Shown here: in pieces, positions 1 through 6,945 of the stretch
Layout: each line of letters opens with the position of its first letter
How positions within the stretch are numbered: position 1 is the stretch's first letter
Source: DRQF01 sp964559135
GTDB taxonomy: Bacteria > Planctomycetota > GCA-002687715 > DRQF01
DNA: 9,349 nt
Assembly: GCA_964559135.1 (NCBI GenBank)
Contig: CAZLGG010000137.1
Location: 1 to 9,349, forward strand
Direction: 5' to 3'
Translations under genes and position numbers: made by a program
Notes under the pieces: model-generated
The model's database searches: none
Seen by the model: the letters and a program-made list of their open reading frames with translations, nothing else
What the model was told of the DNA's origin: nothing

Positions 1-37
1 AAGAAGCGTTCGGATCGTCTTTGACGTTCAGGTTTTT

Positions 38-129
38 CTCTCACGGAGGCACGGACCCGCAGAGAGAGGTTCAAGAGAGCGTGACCCGCTCGCCGGATGG
101 CTCTCCGTGCCTCTGTGTCTCCGTGAGAG
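38..129. repeat. Imperfect inverted repeat of 8-base units in the non-coding left end
   Basis: The stretch 1-161 carries no supportable gene. It holds an inverted repeat: 38-55 is the reverse complement of 104-112 joined to 121-129, and the right arm has 8 extra bases at 113-120. The right arm reads as three degenerate 8-base units (TCCGTGCC, TCTGTGTC, TCCGTGAG) and the left arm contains two of them inverted. The arms are separated by about 48 bases. No run of T follows either arm in the direction of transcription, so a classical intrinsic terminator for the leftward parA gene is not supported, although a long hairpin downstream of its stop could protect or end the transcript. From memory, similar CACGGAG/CTCCGTG repeats are dispersed in many environmental bacterial genomes, which would make this a REP-like or MITE-like element. 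That last point is inference. Confidence 0.55.
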
Positions 130-161
130 GACCCTTCTTCTGGGGAAGGGACCCGTGAAGG

Positions 162-1097
162 TCACGAGGTGGCGGGGAGATCGCCGTTGTTGGCCTCGAT
201 GACGAGTTCTTCTTCCTCTTCGTCTTCGAAGACATCCTCGTTCACCCTGGCGTCACCCTCCTCCTCAAACTCGTCCTCGAAGTCTTCCTCGTCGCCTTCG
301 TCGTCGTCGACCATGAGGGGAAGGCCCAAGTATTCGCGGGCGAGCTGGCGGTAGTCCTCGGCGCCCTTCGACTCCGAGGCGTACTCGAGGACGGTCTGTC
401 CGTAGGACGGCGCCTCCGCCAACTTCACGTTTTGGCGGATGCGCGTCTCGTAGAGAATCTCCGGGAAGTGGGAGGCGATGTCTTCCAGCACTTCCGAGGC
501 GAGGCGGGTGCGGGTGTCCATCCGGCAGGCGACGATGCCCGCCAAATGAAGGGACGGGTTGATCCTCTGTTGCACCACCTCCACCACCTCCATCAGCTTG
601 CTCATGCCCTGCAGTGCGAAGAACTCCGTCTGCATCGGCACCAAGATCTCCCGTGCCGCCGCCAGGGCGTTGATGCTCAACAGACCCAACGACGGCGGAC
701 AGTCGATGACGACGAAGTCCAAACCCGGGTGATCCGATTCCTTCAGGTCCCTTTCCAGTCGGAAGAGGGCTTCTTTGAGGATCGTCTCTCGGCCGACCGC
801 GGAGACCATCTCGATCTCGGCGCTCGAGAGATCGATGTTGGAGGGGACGCAGGCGAGCCCCTCCCAACTGGTGGGCTGCACCACGCGGGCCAGCTCCACG
901 CCCCTCGTGAGGACGTCGTAGATCGAGGTTTCCAAACGATAGATATCGATCCCCAGATGGGTCGACGCATTGCCCTGAGGGTCCAAGTCGATCAGGAGAA
1001 CCCGCCGGCCCTGTTCGGCCAAGGCCGCCGCCAGGTTCACCGCGGTGGTGGTCTTGCCCACACCGCCTTTCTGATTGGAAATCGCCACGATCCGCAT
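162..1097 (-). CDS. parA: ParA/Soj-family chromosome partitioning ATPase with acidic C-terminal tail
   Basis: A ParA-type ATPase of 311 residues, a family whose members dimerise on ATP, bind DNA non-specifically and move ParB-bound cargo such as chromosome origins. The deviant Walker A motif KGGVGKTT lies at residues 10-17 with signature lysine K10. Walker A' (DLDPQGN) is at 37-43 and Walker B (VVIDCPP) at 129-135. The conserved RQNVKLAEAPSYGQ block is at 221-234. There is no N-terminal helix-turn-helix, so it is the short chromosomal Soj type. Those proteins are usually about 250-260 residues; here residues 264-299 add a tail made mostly of Asp and Glu. The start is supported by AAGGAG at 1105-1110, 7 bases before the ATG. 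No clear promoter was found. It is divergent from queC, and no parB follows within the 161 bases available. An orphan ParA of another cargo system is possible. Confidence 0.95.
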   Translation of the reverse strand: MRIVAISNQKGGVGKTTTAVNLAAALAEQGRRVLLIDLDPQGNASTHLGIDIYRLETSIYDVLTRGVELARVVQPTSWEGLACVPSNIDLSSAEIEMVSAVGRETILKEALFRLERDLKESDHPGLDFVVIDCPPSLGLLSINALAAAREILVPMQTEFFALQGMSKLMEVVEVVQQRINPSLHLAGIVACRMDTRTRLASEVLEDIASHFPEILYETRIRQNVKLAEAPSYGQTVLEYASESKGAEDYRQLAREYLGLPLMVDDDEGDEEDFEDEFEEEGDARVNEDVFEDEEEEELVIEANNGDLPATS

Positions 1098-1148
1098 GGA
1101 TGGACTCCTTGCTCCCTGAAATCATGCCCTCTGGGGGTGACAGGTGCC

Positions 1149-1176
1149 TTGAACGGCCCCTCCGCGCGCCTATCCT
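1149..1176 (+). promoter_or_regulatory. Candidate sigma70-type promoter for queC, possibly giving a leaderless mRNA
   Basis: TTGAAC at 1149-1154 and TATCCT at 1171-1176 are separated by 16 bases, close to a sigma70 -35/-10 pair. The queC ATG starts at 1182, only 5 bases after the -10 box, so the expected first transcribed base falls at or next to the A of the ATG. No Shine-Dalgarno sequence lies upstream of this ATG. Together these fit a leaderless transcript. The evidence is motif matching in a short 84-base divergent spacer only. Confidence 0.4.
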
Positions 1177-1181
1177 CCCCC

Positions 1182-1898
1182 ATGCCCACGACGACACCCC
1201 TGAAATCCGTTCTGCTGCTCTCGGGCGGCCTCGACTCCACCGTGGCGGCCTACATGGCGCAAGAGACCACGGAACCCATCCTTGCTCTCAGCTTCGACTA
1301 CGGCCAGAAGGCCCGCAGACGGGAGTTGGCCGCGGCCTACGCCTTGGCGAGCCGCCTCGGCGTGCCCCACCGCACGGTGTTTCTGCCCTTCTTCAGTCAC
1401 TTGGGGAGCAGCGCCCTCATGGAGCCGGGTCGGGACCTGCCCCATCCAGGACACGGCGAGCTGGACGACCAGGCCCACGCGGAGGCCAGCGCTGCCGCCG
1501 TCTGGGTGCCCAATCGCAACGGCATCTTCATCGCCGTGGGGGCCGCGTGGGCGGAGGCCCAAGGCGCGGATGTCCTGGTGGTGGGGTTCAATGCCGAGGA
1601 GGCACGAACCTTCCCCGACAACTCGGTGGAATTCGTCCTCGCCCAGAACGACGCCTTGGGGTACTCCACCCGCAACGCGGTCCAGGTCATTTCGCCGACG
1701 GCGACCCTGGACAAGCGTGGCATCGTCGCCCATGCCATGGCGAAGGACTTACCGCTGGAGTGGGTCTGGAGCTGCTACGACGGCGGTGACGACCCCTGCG
1801 GAGCTTGCGAGTCCTGTCGTCGCTTCGACCGCGCGGTCGAGGCCGCCGGGGCGTCGGATTGGTTGGACGCGCGTCGCGAGAAAGGATCGAAATCATGA
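1182..1898 (+). CDS. queC: 7-cyano-7-deazaguanine (preQ0) synthase QueC
   Basis: QueC converts 7-carboxy-7-deazaguanine, ATP and ammonia to preQ0, the precursor of queuosine in tRNA (and archaeosine in archaea); it acts in the cytoplasm. The 238-residue protein has the PP-loop ATP site SGGLDST at 14-20, FDYGQ at 38-42, VPNRNG at 109-114 and a zinc-site cysteine set at C198, C206, C209 and C212 (WSCY then CGACESC). The segment GFNAEEARTFPDNS (135-148) replaces the more usual bacterial segment ending in YPDC and, from memory, resembles archaeal and deltaproteobacterial QueC. The ATG at 1182 is chosen because MPTTTPLK runs straight into the ATP site; the frame is open upstream to 432, but that part is antisense to parA. 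No queD, queE or queF is in the window. The stop overlaps the next gene by 4 bases. No preQ1 riboswitch was recognised upstream. Confidence 0.95.
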   Translation: MPTTTPLKSVLLLSGGLDSTVAAYMAQETTEPILALSFDYGQKARRRELAAAYALASRLGVPHRTVFLPFFSHLGSSALMEPGRDLPHPGHGELDDQAHAEASAAAVWVPNRNGIFIAVGAAWAEAQGADVLVVGFNAEEARTFPDNSVEFVLAQNDALGYSTRNAVQVISPTATLDKRGIVAHAMAKDLPLEWVWSCYDGGDDPCGACESCRRFDRAVEAAGASDWLDARREKGSKS

Positions 1899-2458
1899 AG
1901 ACCGCTCACATCGCCGGCGTCTTGCTCTTGGGCCTGGTCGCATGTCAGTCATCGGCGAACCGCATGCCCGTGGAAACGGCGGGCGTCGACCCGTCCTTTT
2001 CCGAAACCGGACCCAAGGACGTCGTCGTCTTGCCGGTGGATGCCTCGGAACTCACCCGCGACGAAACCGAGCGCGCGGCGTTTCCCGAGGAGGCCATGCG
2101 GGAGTCTCTGCGGAAGTACCTGATCGCTAAGAAGAGTTATGCCGTGCCCACCTCCGATTGGACCGACGACACCCTCGGCGCCGTCGGCCGCGAGGCCTTG
2201 GACACGGACGCGATCTTGGAGATCAAGATGCGCCAGTGGGACACGAGCCTGCTCAGTCCTCGCGGCGTCATCTATGCGGGAGCGGACTTCCGCTTGCTCA
2301 CTCCGGACGGAAGGCGGGAGCTTTGGCACTACACCTGTCGCGATCGACAGATCCCCATTCCCGGCCCATGGGGCGAAAGCGCAGCGGCCGCCAATGCGGA
2401 GATGGCGGCCCGCCGTCTCGCCGAGGACGCGCTGAGTCGCTTGCCTCATCGGGACTGA
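1895..2458 (+). CDS. Small lipoprotein, GNA1162/DUF799-like
   Basis: A 187-residue predicted lipoprotein. Residues 1-17 form a signal peptide ending in the lipobox LVAC with acylated Cys17. The mature part has a strand DVVVLPVDA (42-50), a helix around EEAMRESLRKYL (65-76), then DTDAILEIKMRQWDT (103-117) and a strand-rich stretch ending DGRRELWHYT (138-147). This order resembles the GNA1162/DUF799 family of envelope lipoproteins, whose members carry a similar pattern of a residue pair DA, a strand with W and a later LLW or LW motif. The match is by eye and the function is not known. The ATG overlaps the queC stop as ATGA, and AAAGGA at 1881-1886 stands 8 bases before it, so translation is probably coupled to queC. 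A second cysteine, C148, may be structural. No link to queuosine metabolism is evident from the sequence. Confidence 0.8.
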   Translation: MKTAHIAGVLLLGLVACQSSANRMPVETAGVDPSFSETGPKDVVVLPVDASELTRDETERAAFPEEAMRESLRKYLIAKKSYAVPTSDWTDDTLGAVGREALDTDAILEIKMRQWDTSLLSPRGVIYAGADFRLLTPDGRRELWHYTCRDRQIPIPGPWGESAAAANAEMAARRLAEDALSRLPHRD

Positions 2459-2478
2459 GCCCGCCGCGCGGCCCGCGT

Positions 2479-2504
2479 CCCCGACCCTCCTTGGGGGATC
2501 GGGG
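2479..2504 (+). terminator. GC-rich hairpin between the lipoprotein gene and the ABC operon
   Basis: CCCCGACCC at 2479-2487 can pair with GGG at 2495-2497 and TCGGGG at 2499-2504, leaving one bulged A at 2498 and a 7-base loop. It starts 20 bases after the lipoprotein stop. No T-run follows, so it may be a weak or factor-assisted terminator, or a structure that only partly uncouples the two operons. The rest of the 100-base gap shows a poor -10-like TACGAT at 2516-2521 without a convincing -35 box. Confidence 0.35.
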
Positions 2505-2558
2505 GAGAGGGACGTTACGATGGGAACGTGTGGATGAAAGCGGCCGAAGGGGTGGTGT

Positions 2559-4385
2559 ATGTCCCTCGAATGGCGTGGAGTGAGTCACCGCTACGGCCGT
2601 GAACTCGCCTTGGTGAATCTCGATCTGACCCTGCACCCCGGGCAATGCCTGGGATTCATCGGTCACAATGGCGCCGGGAAGACCACGGCGATGCGCGTTG
2701 CCTTGGGGCTCATGCGGCCCACCTCGGGGACGGTCCTCGTCGACGGTCACGACGTCCACCGCAATCCTGTGCCCGCGTTGGCGAAGCTGGGCGGGCTCAT
2801 CGAGGTTCCCGGTTTCCACCCCTCCTGGAGCGCCCTCGACAATCTCGTCGTCTTCGCCCGGGCGGCCGGCGCACCGGCCCGGCCCGCCCGCGACCGCGCC
2901 GACCGTCTCCTCGATCGCGTGGGGCTGGGCCACGTGGGCGACAAGCCCGTCAAGGCGTTCTCCCAGGGCATGCGGCAGCGGCTGGGCATCGCCCTCGCCC
3001 TCGTCGACGAACCCCGCTACCTGTTGCTCGACGAACCGGGCAACGGTCTCGACCCGGAGGGCCTCGCCGAGTTGCGACGGCTCCTCAAGGGGCTTTGCCG
3101 CGAGGACGGTCTGGGGGTCCTCGTCTCCAGCCATCAGCTTCACGAGGTCTCCGAACTCTGTGACCGGTTGGCGATCCTCAAGAAGGGGACGCTGCTCGCG
3201 GCCGCCTCCGCGAAGGAGTTGCTCGCGGGGGCTCATCCGCCTTGGCGGCTCGAAGTCCGCGACACCGAGCGCGCTCGCGCCGTCCTCGAGTCATCCGGCC
3301 ACGCCTCCGGTCTGGACGATGACGGTGAAGCCCTGCTTCTCGAACTCACCCCCGCGGACGCCCCGGATCTTCTGACCGCTCTCGTCACCGCGAACGCGGG
3401 CGTGATCTCCTTCGCGCCTCGCACGCCGTCTCTGGAGGCGATCTATCTGGAGCTGGAAGAGCGCGGCGTGGTGGCCGACGACCCGCCGCCCGCGGAGGAG
3501 GCCGTCGCCGCCGACGGCGAACCCGCGCCGCCGGGCGCCCTCACCCGACTGGGGCGGGTCTTCCGATACGAACTCCACCGTTGGCTGAAAGGGAAAGAGA
3601 TCTGGGCCGCGGCGCTTTTTTTGCCCGGGCTGGCACTCCTTGGCGTGTGGAGCCGGCACCGGCAGGCGCTCACCGAAGGGGAGGGGGTGGTCACCCACAC
3701 CGCCGTCAACGCCTTCGAGGCGGCGGGCTTCGGGCTGCAGACGGCGCTCGCTTCCTTGGCCATCGTGGCCGTCCTCGTGGCGAGTCAGGCCGTCGCCGCA
3801 GAGCGCTCGCGGGGGACCTTGCGGGCGCTTGCGCAAAGGCCATTTCGCCGCGAGGACATCGTGATCGGAAAGCTGTTGGCGCACCTCGTCCTCGCCTTCA
3901 CTCTGCTCGTCCTCATCCATGCCGCGGCCTACGGCGCCGCCGCCTGGTGGTTCGACTTCAAGGGCGTGGAGGAGATCCTCCCCGACGGAGGCGTCATGAC
4001 CATCGTGCCCTTGTCCGAGTTGAAGCCGGAGTTCCGGGCCTCGCTCTGGGCTCCTCTTGTTCCCCTCGCCACCTGGGTGGGGCTGGGCTTCCTCGCCGGG
4101 GTGGTCGCCTCCACGGGCACCCGGGCTTTCGGGTGGGCTCTGGGGCTCCTTTTGGGATTGGATCTCGCCCGCGGATTTCTCCACGGGATCGTGGATCCCT
4201 CCTGGCTGCCGACGCACCACTTCCCCTCCTTGTTGGGGGATTCCTCCTACGTCCAGCACTTCATCGACGTATCTCAGGGCCTCAGCAACGCGGCTTTGAC
4301 CGCCTCCGAGCGGCCGCTGTGGTTCTGGCTCGCGCTTGCGCTCGGCCTTTCTCTCATCCTCTTTCGGAGGAGTCCCATCCGATGA
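2559..4385 (+). CDS. ABC-2 type exporter, ATPase and permease fused in one polypeptide
   Basis: A 608-residue half transporter of the inner membrane. The ATPase half (about 1-305) has Walker A GHNGAGKT (35-42), the ABC signature SQGMR (135-139), Walker B LLLDEP (155-160) with catalytic E159, D-loop GLDP (163-166) and switch His192. In the Q-loop, GGLIEVPGF places E82 where Gln is usual, which resembles drug and lantibiotic exporters of the BcrA type. A Pro/Ala/Glu-rich linker (about 306-326) leads to a permease with about six membrane segments near 348-363, 391-413, 436-462, 497-517, 522-541 and 586-602. The cytoplasmic-loop motif AERSRGTL (414-421) is typical of ABC-2 permeases. A polar 30-residue stretch (466-496) probably faces the periplasm. 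Bacterial ABC-2 ATPases and permeases are normally separate genes. AAGGGG at 2547-2552 supports the start, and an in-frame stop at 2535 limits upstream extension. The substrate is unknown. Confidence 0.93.
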   Translation: MSLEWRGVSHRYGRELALVNLDLTLHPGQCLGFIGHNGAGKTTAMRVALGLMRPTSGTVLVDGHDVHRNPVPALAKLGGLIEVPGFHPSWSALDNLVVFARAAGAPARPARDRADRLLDRVGLGHVGDKPVKAFSQGMRQRLGIALALVDEPRYLLLDEPGNGLDPEGLAELRRLLKGLCREDGLGVLVSSHQLHEVSELCDRLAILKKGTLLAAASAKELLAGAHPPWRLEVRDTERARAVLESSGHASGLDDDGEALLLELTPADAPDLLTALVTANAGVISFAPRTPSLEAIYLELEERGVVADDPPPAEEAVAADGEPAPPGALTRLGRVFRYELHRWLKGKEIWAAALFLPGLALLGVWSRHRQALTEGEGVVTHTAVNAFEAAGFGLQTALASLAIVAVLVASQAVAAERSRGTLRALAQRPFRREDIVIGKLLAHLVLAFTLLVLIHAAAYGAAAWWFDFKGVEEILPDGGVMTIVPLSELKPEFRASLWAPLVPLATWVGLGFLAGVVASTGTRAFGWALGLLLGLDLARGFLHGIVDPSWLPTHHFPSLLGDSSYVQHFIDVSQGLSNAALTASERPLWFWLALALGLSLILFRRSPIR

Positions 4386-5380
4386 ATCTCCTCAGATTGC
4401 TCGCGACGTTCCTTGTGCCGTTGGCGCTCGTCTCCTGCGCGGGATTGGGCGAGAAGCTGCCCGACGAACCCCCGCCCCTGGCCGACATGGAAGAGCCCGT
4501 GGCTCTTCTCCAGGAGCCGGACGACGAGGCCATCCGGGTGTCCCTGCCCGCGGGGGGCTTCAGCGGGGTGTCCGTGAAGGAGGTGGCCGAGTCTCTCGAT
4601 GATCTCGTCGAGGGAGGGGAAGGCGTCGTGGTGACCCGCGTGGTCGAGAACTCCCCCGGCGACTTCGCGGGCCTGAAGATCGACGACATCCTCATCGAGG
4701 CCACGCCGGAGGGCGGCGAGACGGTGGAGCTCGCCTACCCCAGTCAATGGCGGCGACTGGAACTGGAGACCGCTCCGGGCACGCCCATCGCCATCGTCTT
4801 CGACCGCGCCGACGAGGAGATGAACACGGAATTGGAACTCGCGCCGAGGGCCCATCCCGCGGGCCGGGCGGAGGCGGAGCGCTTCCGGGAAGAGGACCGG
4901 GTGGGAGTCGTTTTGCGCACGGCCACGGAGGTGGAGGCGCGGCGGGTGGGCTTGCCTCCCGGCGGCGGCGCCGTGGTCGTGGGGATGTCGGCCCGCAGCC
5001 CCTGGCGGGGGCGCGTGCGATTCAAGGATCTCATCACGGCCGTCGACGAGAAGCCCGTGGATCACCCCAACGTCGTTCTCGAGGCCATCGCCAAGGCATC
5101 GGACGACGGCTCCGTGCATCTGAGCCTTCTGCGGGGCGAACAGAACTTGACGGTCGACGCGCCGGTCTCCCGCCGCGAGACGAAGATCGAGGAGGTGGAG
5201 GTCTTCCCGCTTTTCTCCCACGAGGAGAAGCGGGGGAGGAGCGAGACGAAGGTCTTGCTGGGGCTTTTCGGTTACGAGGAGACCTCCGCTGCCTGGGAGA
5301 TGACCCTGCTGTGGTTCATCCACTTCGGCGGCGGCGACGCGGACCGCCTGGAAGAAGTGAAGGAGGAGCCCCAACCGTGA
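4382..5380 (+). CDS. Lipoprotein with two PDZ-like domains and no protease domain
   Basis: A 332-residue lipoprotein. The signal peptide ends in lipobox LVSC (16-19) with Cys19, followed by a Pro/Asp/Glu-rich spacer to about 50. Residues 80-153 look like one PDZ domain (GVVVTRVVENSP then AGLKIDDILIEA, then a return strand IAIVFDR). Residues 172-260 look like a second (VGVVLR, GAVVVGMSARSP, RFKDLITAVDEKPV, then HLSLLRG). No serine protease domain of the HtrA type is present, so the protein probably binds peptides or partners rather than cutting them. The C-terminal 65 residues hold a separate motif with aromatic strands, VFPLFSHEE (274-282), LLGLFGYEE (292-300) and LLWFIHFG (309-316), which I do not recognise as a named family. 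The ATG overlaps the exporter stop as ATGA and has the strong ribosome site GGAGGAG at 4366-4372. It is a likely extracytoplasmic partner of the exporter. Confidence 0.88.
   Translation: MNLLRLLATFLVPLALVSCAGLGEKLPDEPPPLADMEEPVALLQEPDDEAIRVSLPAGGFSGVSVKEVAESLDDLVEGGEGVVVTRVVENSPGDFAGLKIDDILIEATPEGGETVELAYPSQWRRLELETAPGTPIAIVFDRADEEMNTELELAPRAHPAGRAEAERFREEDRVGVVLRTATEVEARRVGLPPGGGAVVVGMSARSPWRGRVRFKDLITAVDEKPVDHPNVVLEAIAKASDDGSVHLSLLRGEQNLTVDAPVSRRETKIEEVEVFPLFSHEEKRGRSETKVLLGLFGYEETSAAWEMTLLWFIHFGGGDADRLEEVKEEPQP
5360..5368 (+). promoter_or_regulatory. Strong Shine-Dalgarno site that fixes the GTG start at 5377
   Basis: AAGGAGGAG lies 8 bases before GTG at 5377-5379, inside the last codons of the PDZ gene. 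The GTG opens directly into a good signal peptide, and its GTGA overlaps the preceding stop. The open frame runs upstream as far as 4747, but that part is a shadow of the PDZ gene. The site therefore decides the start. Confidence 0.8.
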
Positions 5381-6945
5381 GGCCGGCTTTTCTCCTCTTC
5401 TGGCTGGGCCTCGGTGTGCTAGCGACGGCGCAGCGCGCCCCCACCGTGCAGTTGGACACCATCCTCCTTCCCGACGACACCCTCACGGGCGGCGTGGGGT
5501 GGGGCGACGTCAACGGCGATGGCCTGATCGACCTCGTCCTCGCCACCCGAGGTGGCGAGCGTAGGCTCGAGCGTCGCATCGACGTGCATCTCGCCCGCCG
5601 CCCGGGTGGCCGTTTCGTCTCGGAGCCGGACACCACCCTCGATATCCCCGCCGACCTGACCGCGTTCGCCGTGGGGGATCTCCATCCCGATCCCGGCGAA
5701 GAGGTCCTTCTTCTGAGCGCCCACCGCGCCGTGATCTGGCGAGTGGCCAAGACGGGCAAGGAACGCTTCGTGAAGGCGGTGGATCTGCCTTTCCTGTGGC
5801 AGTTGCCCCGAAACGGACGAACCACGTTCTACCGGCAGGGGCTGCGCGATCTGAACGGGGACGGACTCCTCGATCTCATCGCCCCCATCCCCGAAGGGCA
5901 TGCGGTCTTCCTGCAGCGAAGGCCCGCCACGGGAGGCGTCGCCTTCGAGCCCCGCGGGCCCTTGCTGCTTCCCGAGGATCTGAGGTTGAAGCCTCGCAGC
6001 CTCTCTGGAGACGAGGAGGGCGGCCCCGCCCGCGCGGACGTCTCCCTCACGTTGCGGTTGCCCTTCGGCGGAGAGAACCGCCCGCCCCTGGTCGACACCG
6101 TGGAGCGGGCGCCTCGTCCCACCCTCACGGACTTCGACGGCGACGGGGCCTTGGACCTCATGGCGCGCACGCCCACGGACGTCCTCGTCTGGTCTCAGAG
6201 GGAGGGCTTTCGGGAGCAGCCGACGGTGCGTTTGAAGGCGCCCGTGGTGGCGGATCGCTCCCGCAGGCTCGACCCCTCCTATGCCACCCGCTTTCTCGAC
6301 CTCGACGGCGATCATCGCGCCGACGCCGTCATCTTCGCGGGCGACAGGCGTGCGAAGAATCCGCGCACGCAGATCCTCATCTACACACAGAAGCAAACGT
6401 CCCAGGGGGCCACCCTTTTCGGCGATGCAGGGCGACCCGATCAACTCCTCGTCGTGGGGGGGCTCGTACGCTTCCCTCAGTTCGTGGATGTGAACGGCGA
6501 CGGTCTCATGGATCTCATCGTGGCGTCTTTTCGCCCGGAACTCGTGGGTGCGCTCGCCGCGGCGACCAAGGAGGAGGTGGAGCTGGAAGTGCTCATCTTC
6601 CTCAACCGTTCGGGCCGTTTCGACAGACAGGCCACGTATCGCTTTCCCGTGGGTTTCGTGTTGGAGGGTTTTTCCAGCGTGGGGTCGGGGTTGGGGTTGA
6701 AGTTCGTCCCCGACCTGAACGGTGACGGGGAGGCGGACCTGCTCTTGCGCACGCGCAGGAATCGGCTGGAGCTTCGCACCCTCGGGCGCGACGGCAAGGA
6801 CAAACGCCGGCTCGGCCGCAGGATTCTCCGTCACAAGATCGCCAACGATGCCAACCTCCACGTCGGTCCGAGGCCGAAGGGGAAAAGCGCTTGGTTCCTC
6901 GTGGAAGAGGACGATCGGGTGGTCCTGGTGAGGGTCGTGCGATGA
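5377..6945 (+). CDS. Secreted FG-GAP/VCBS-repeat protein, predicted seven-bladed beta-propeller (first of two)
   Basis: A 522-residue exported protein starting at GTG. Residues 1-18 are a Sec signal peptide with likely cleavage after ATA, before Gln19. The rest is built of FG-GAP/VCBS repeats marked by calcium-binding loops of the type DxNGDGxxDL. These begin at residues 44, 158, 252, 308, 371 and 446, with a degenerate one (DLHPDPGEEV) at 101, seven in all. Typical loops are DVNGDGLIDL and DLNGDGLLDL. Seven loops at spacings of mostly 56-75 residues fit a seven-bladed propeller as in integrin alpha heads; the third-to-fourth gap (94) suggests an insertion of about 30 residues (near 205-240). 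Such proteins usually bind ligands, glycans or protein partners outside the cell. No catalytic motif was seen. Its stop overlaps the next, paralogous gene by 4 bases. The ligand is unknown. Confidence 0.88.
   Translation: MRPAFLLFWLGLGVLATAQRAPTVQLDTILLPDDTLTGGVGWGDVNGDGLIDLVLATRGGERRLERRIDVHLARRPGGRFVSEPDTTLDIPADLTAFAVGDLHPDPGEEVLLLSAHRAVIWRVAKTGKERFVKAVDLPFLWQLPRNGRTTFYRQGLRDLNGDGLLDLIAPIPEGHAVFLQRRPATGGVAFEPRGPLLLPEDLRLKPRSLSGDEEGGPARADVSLTLRLPFGGENRPPLVDTVERAPRPTLTDFDGDGALDLMARTPTDVLVWSQREGFREQPTVRLKAPVVADRSRRLDPSYATRFLDLDGDHRADAVIFAGDRRAKNPRTQILIYTQKQTSQGATLFGDAGRPDQLLVVGGLVRFPQFVDVNGDGLMDLIVASFRPELVGALAAATKEEVELEVLIFLNRSGRFDRQATYRFPVGFVLEGFSSVGSGLGLKFVPDLNGDGEADLLLRTRRNRLELRTLGRDGKDKRRLGRRILRHKIANDANLHVGPRPKGKSAWFLVEEDDRVVLVRVVR

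Noticed and set aside
1..161. Intrinsic terminator for parA (also a short stem at 132-137/145-150)
   Set aside because: No T-run follows the stems on the minus strand.
169..354. Serine-rich 61-residue plus-strand frame
   Set aside because: It is the antisense reading of the Asp/Glu-rich tail codons of parA.
432..1181. Upstream extension of the queC frame
   Set aside because: It is antisense to parA, and the QueC fold begins right after the ATG at 1182.
1098..1181. preQ1 riboswitch before queC
   Set aside because: Some queuosine operons carry one, but no preQ1-type pseudoknot sequence was recognised and the likely transcript has little or no leader.
3581..4381. Upstream part of the PDZ lipoprotein frame
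   Set aside because: It reads out of frame through the exporter; the lipobox signal peptide and GGAGGAG place the start at 4382.
5419..6861. 480-codon open frame on the minus strand
   Set aside because: It lies fully antisense to the first propeller gene, has no recognisable motif or ribosome site, and is expected in GC-rich DNA. The opposite strand has repeats, a signal peptide and a coupled start.
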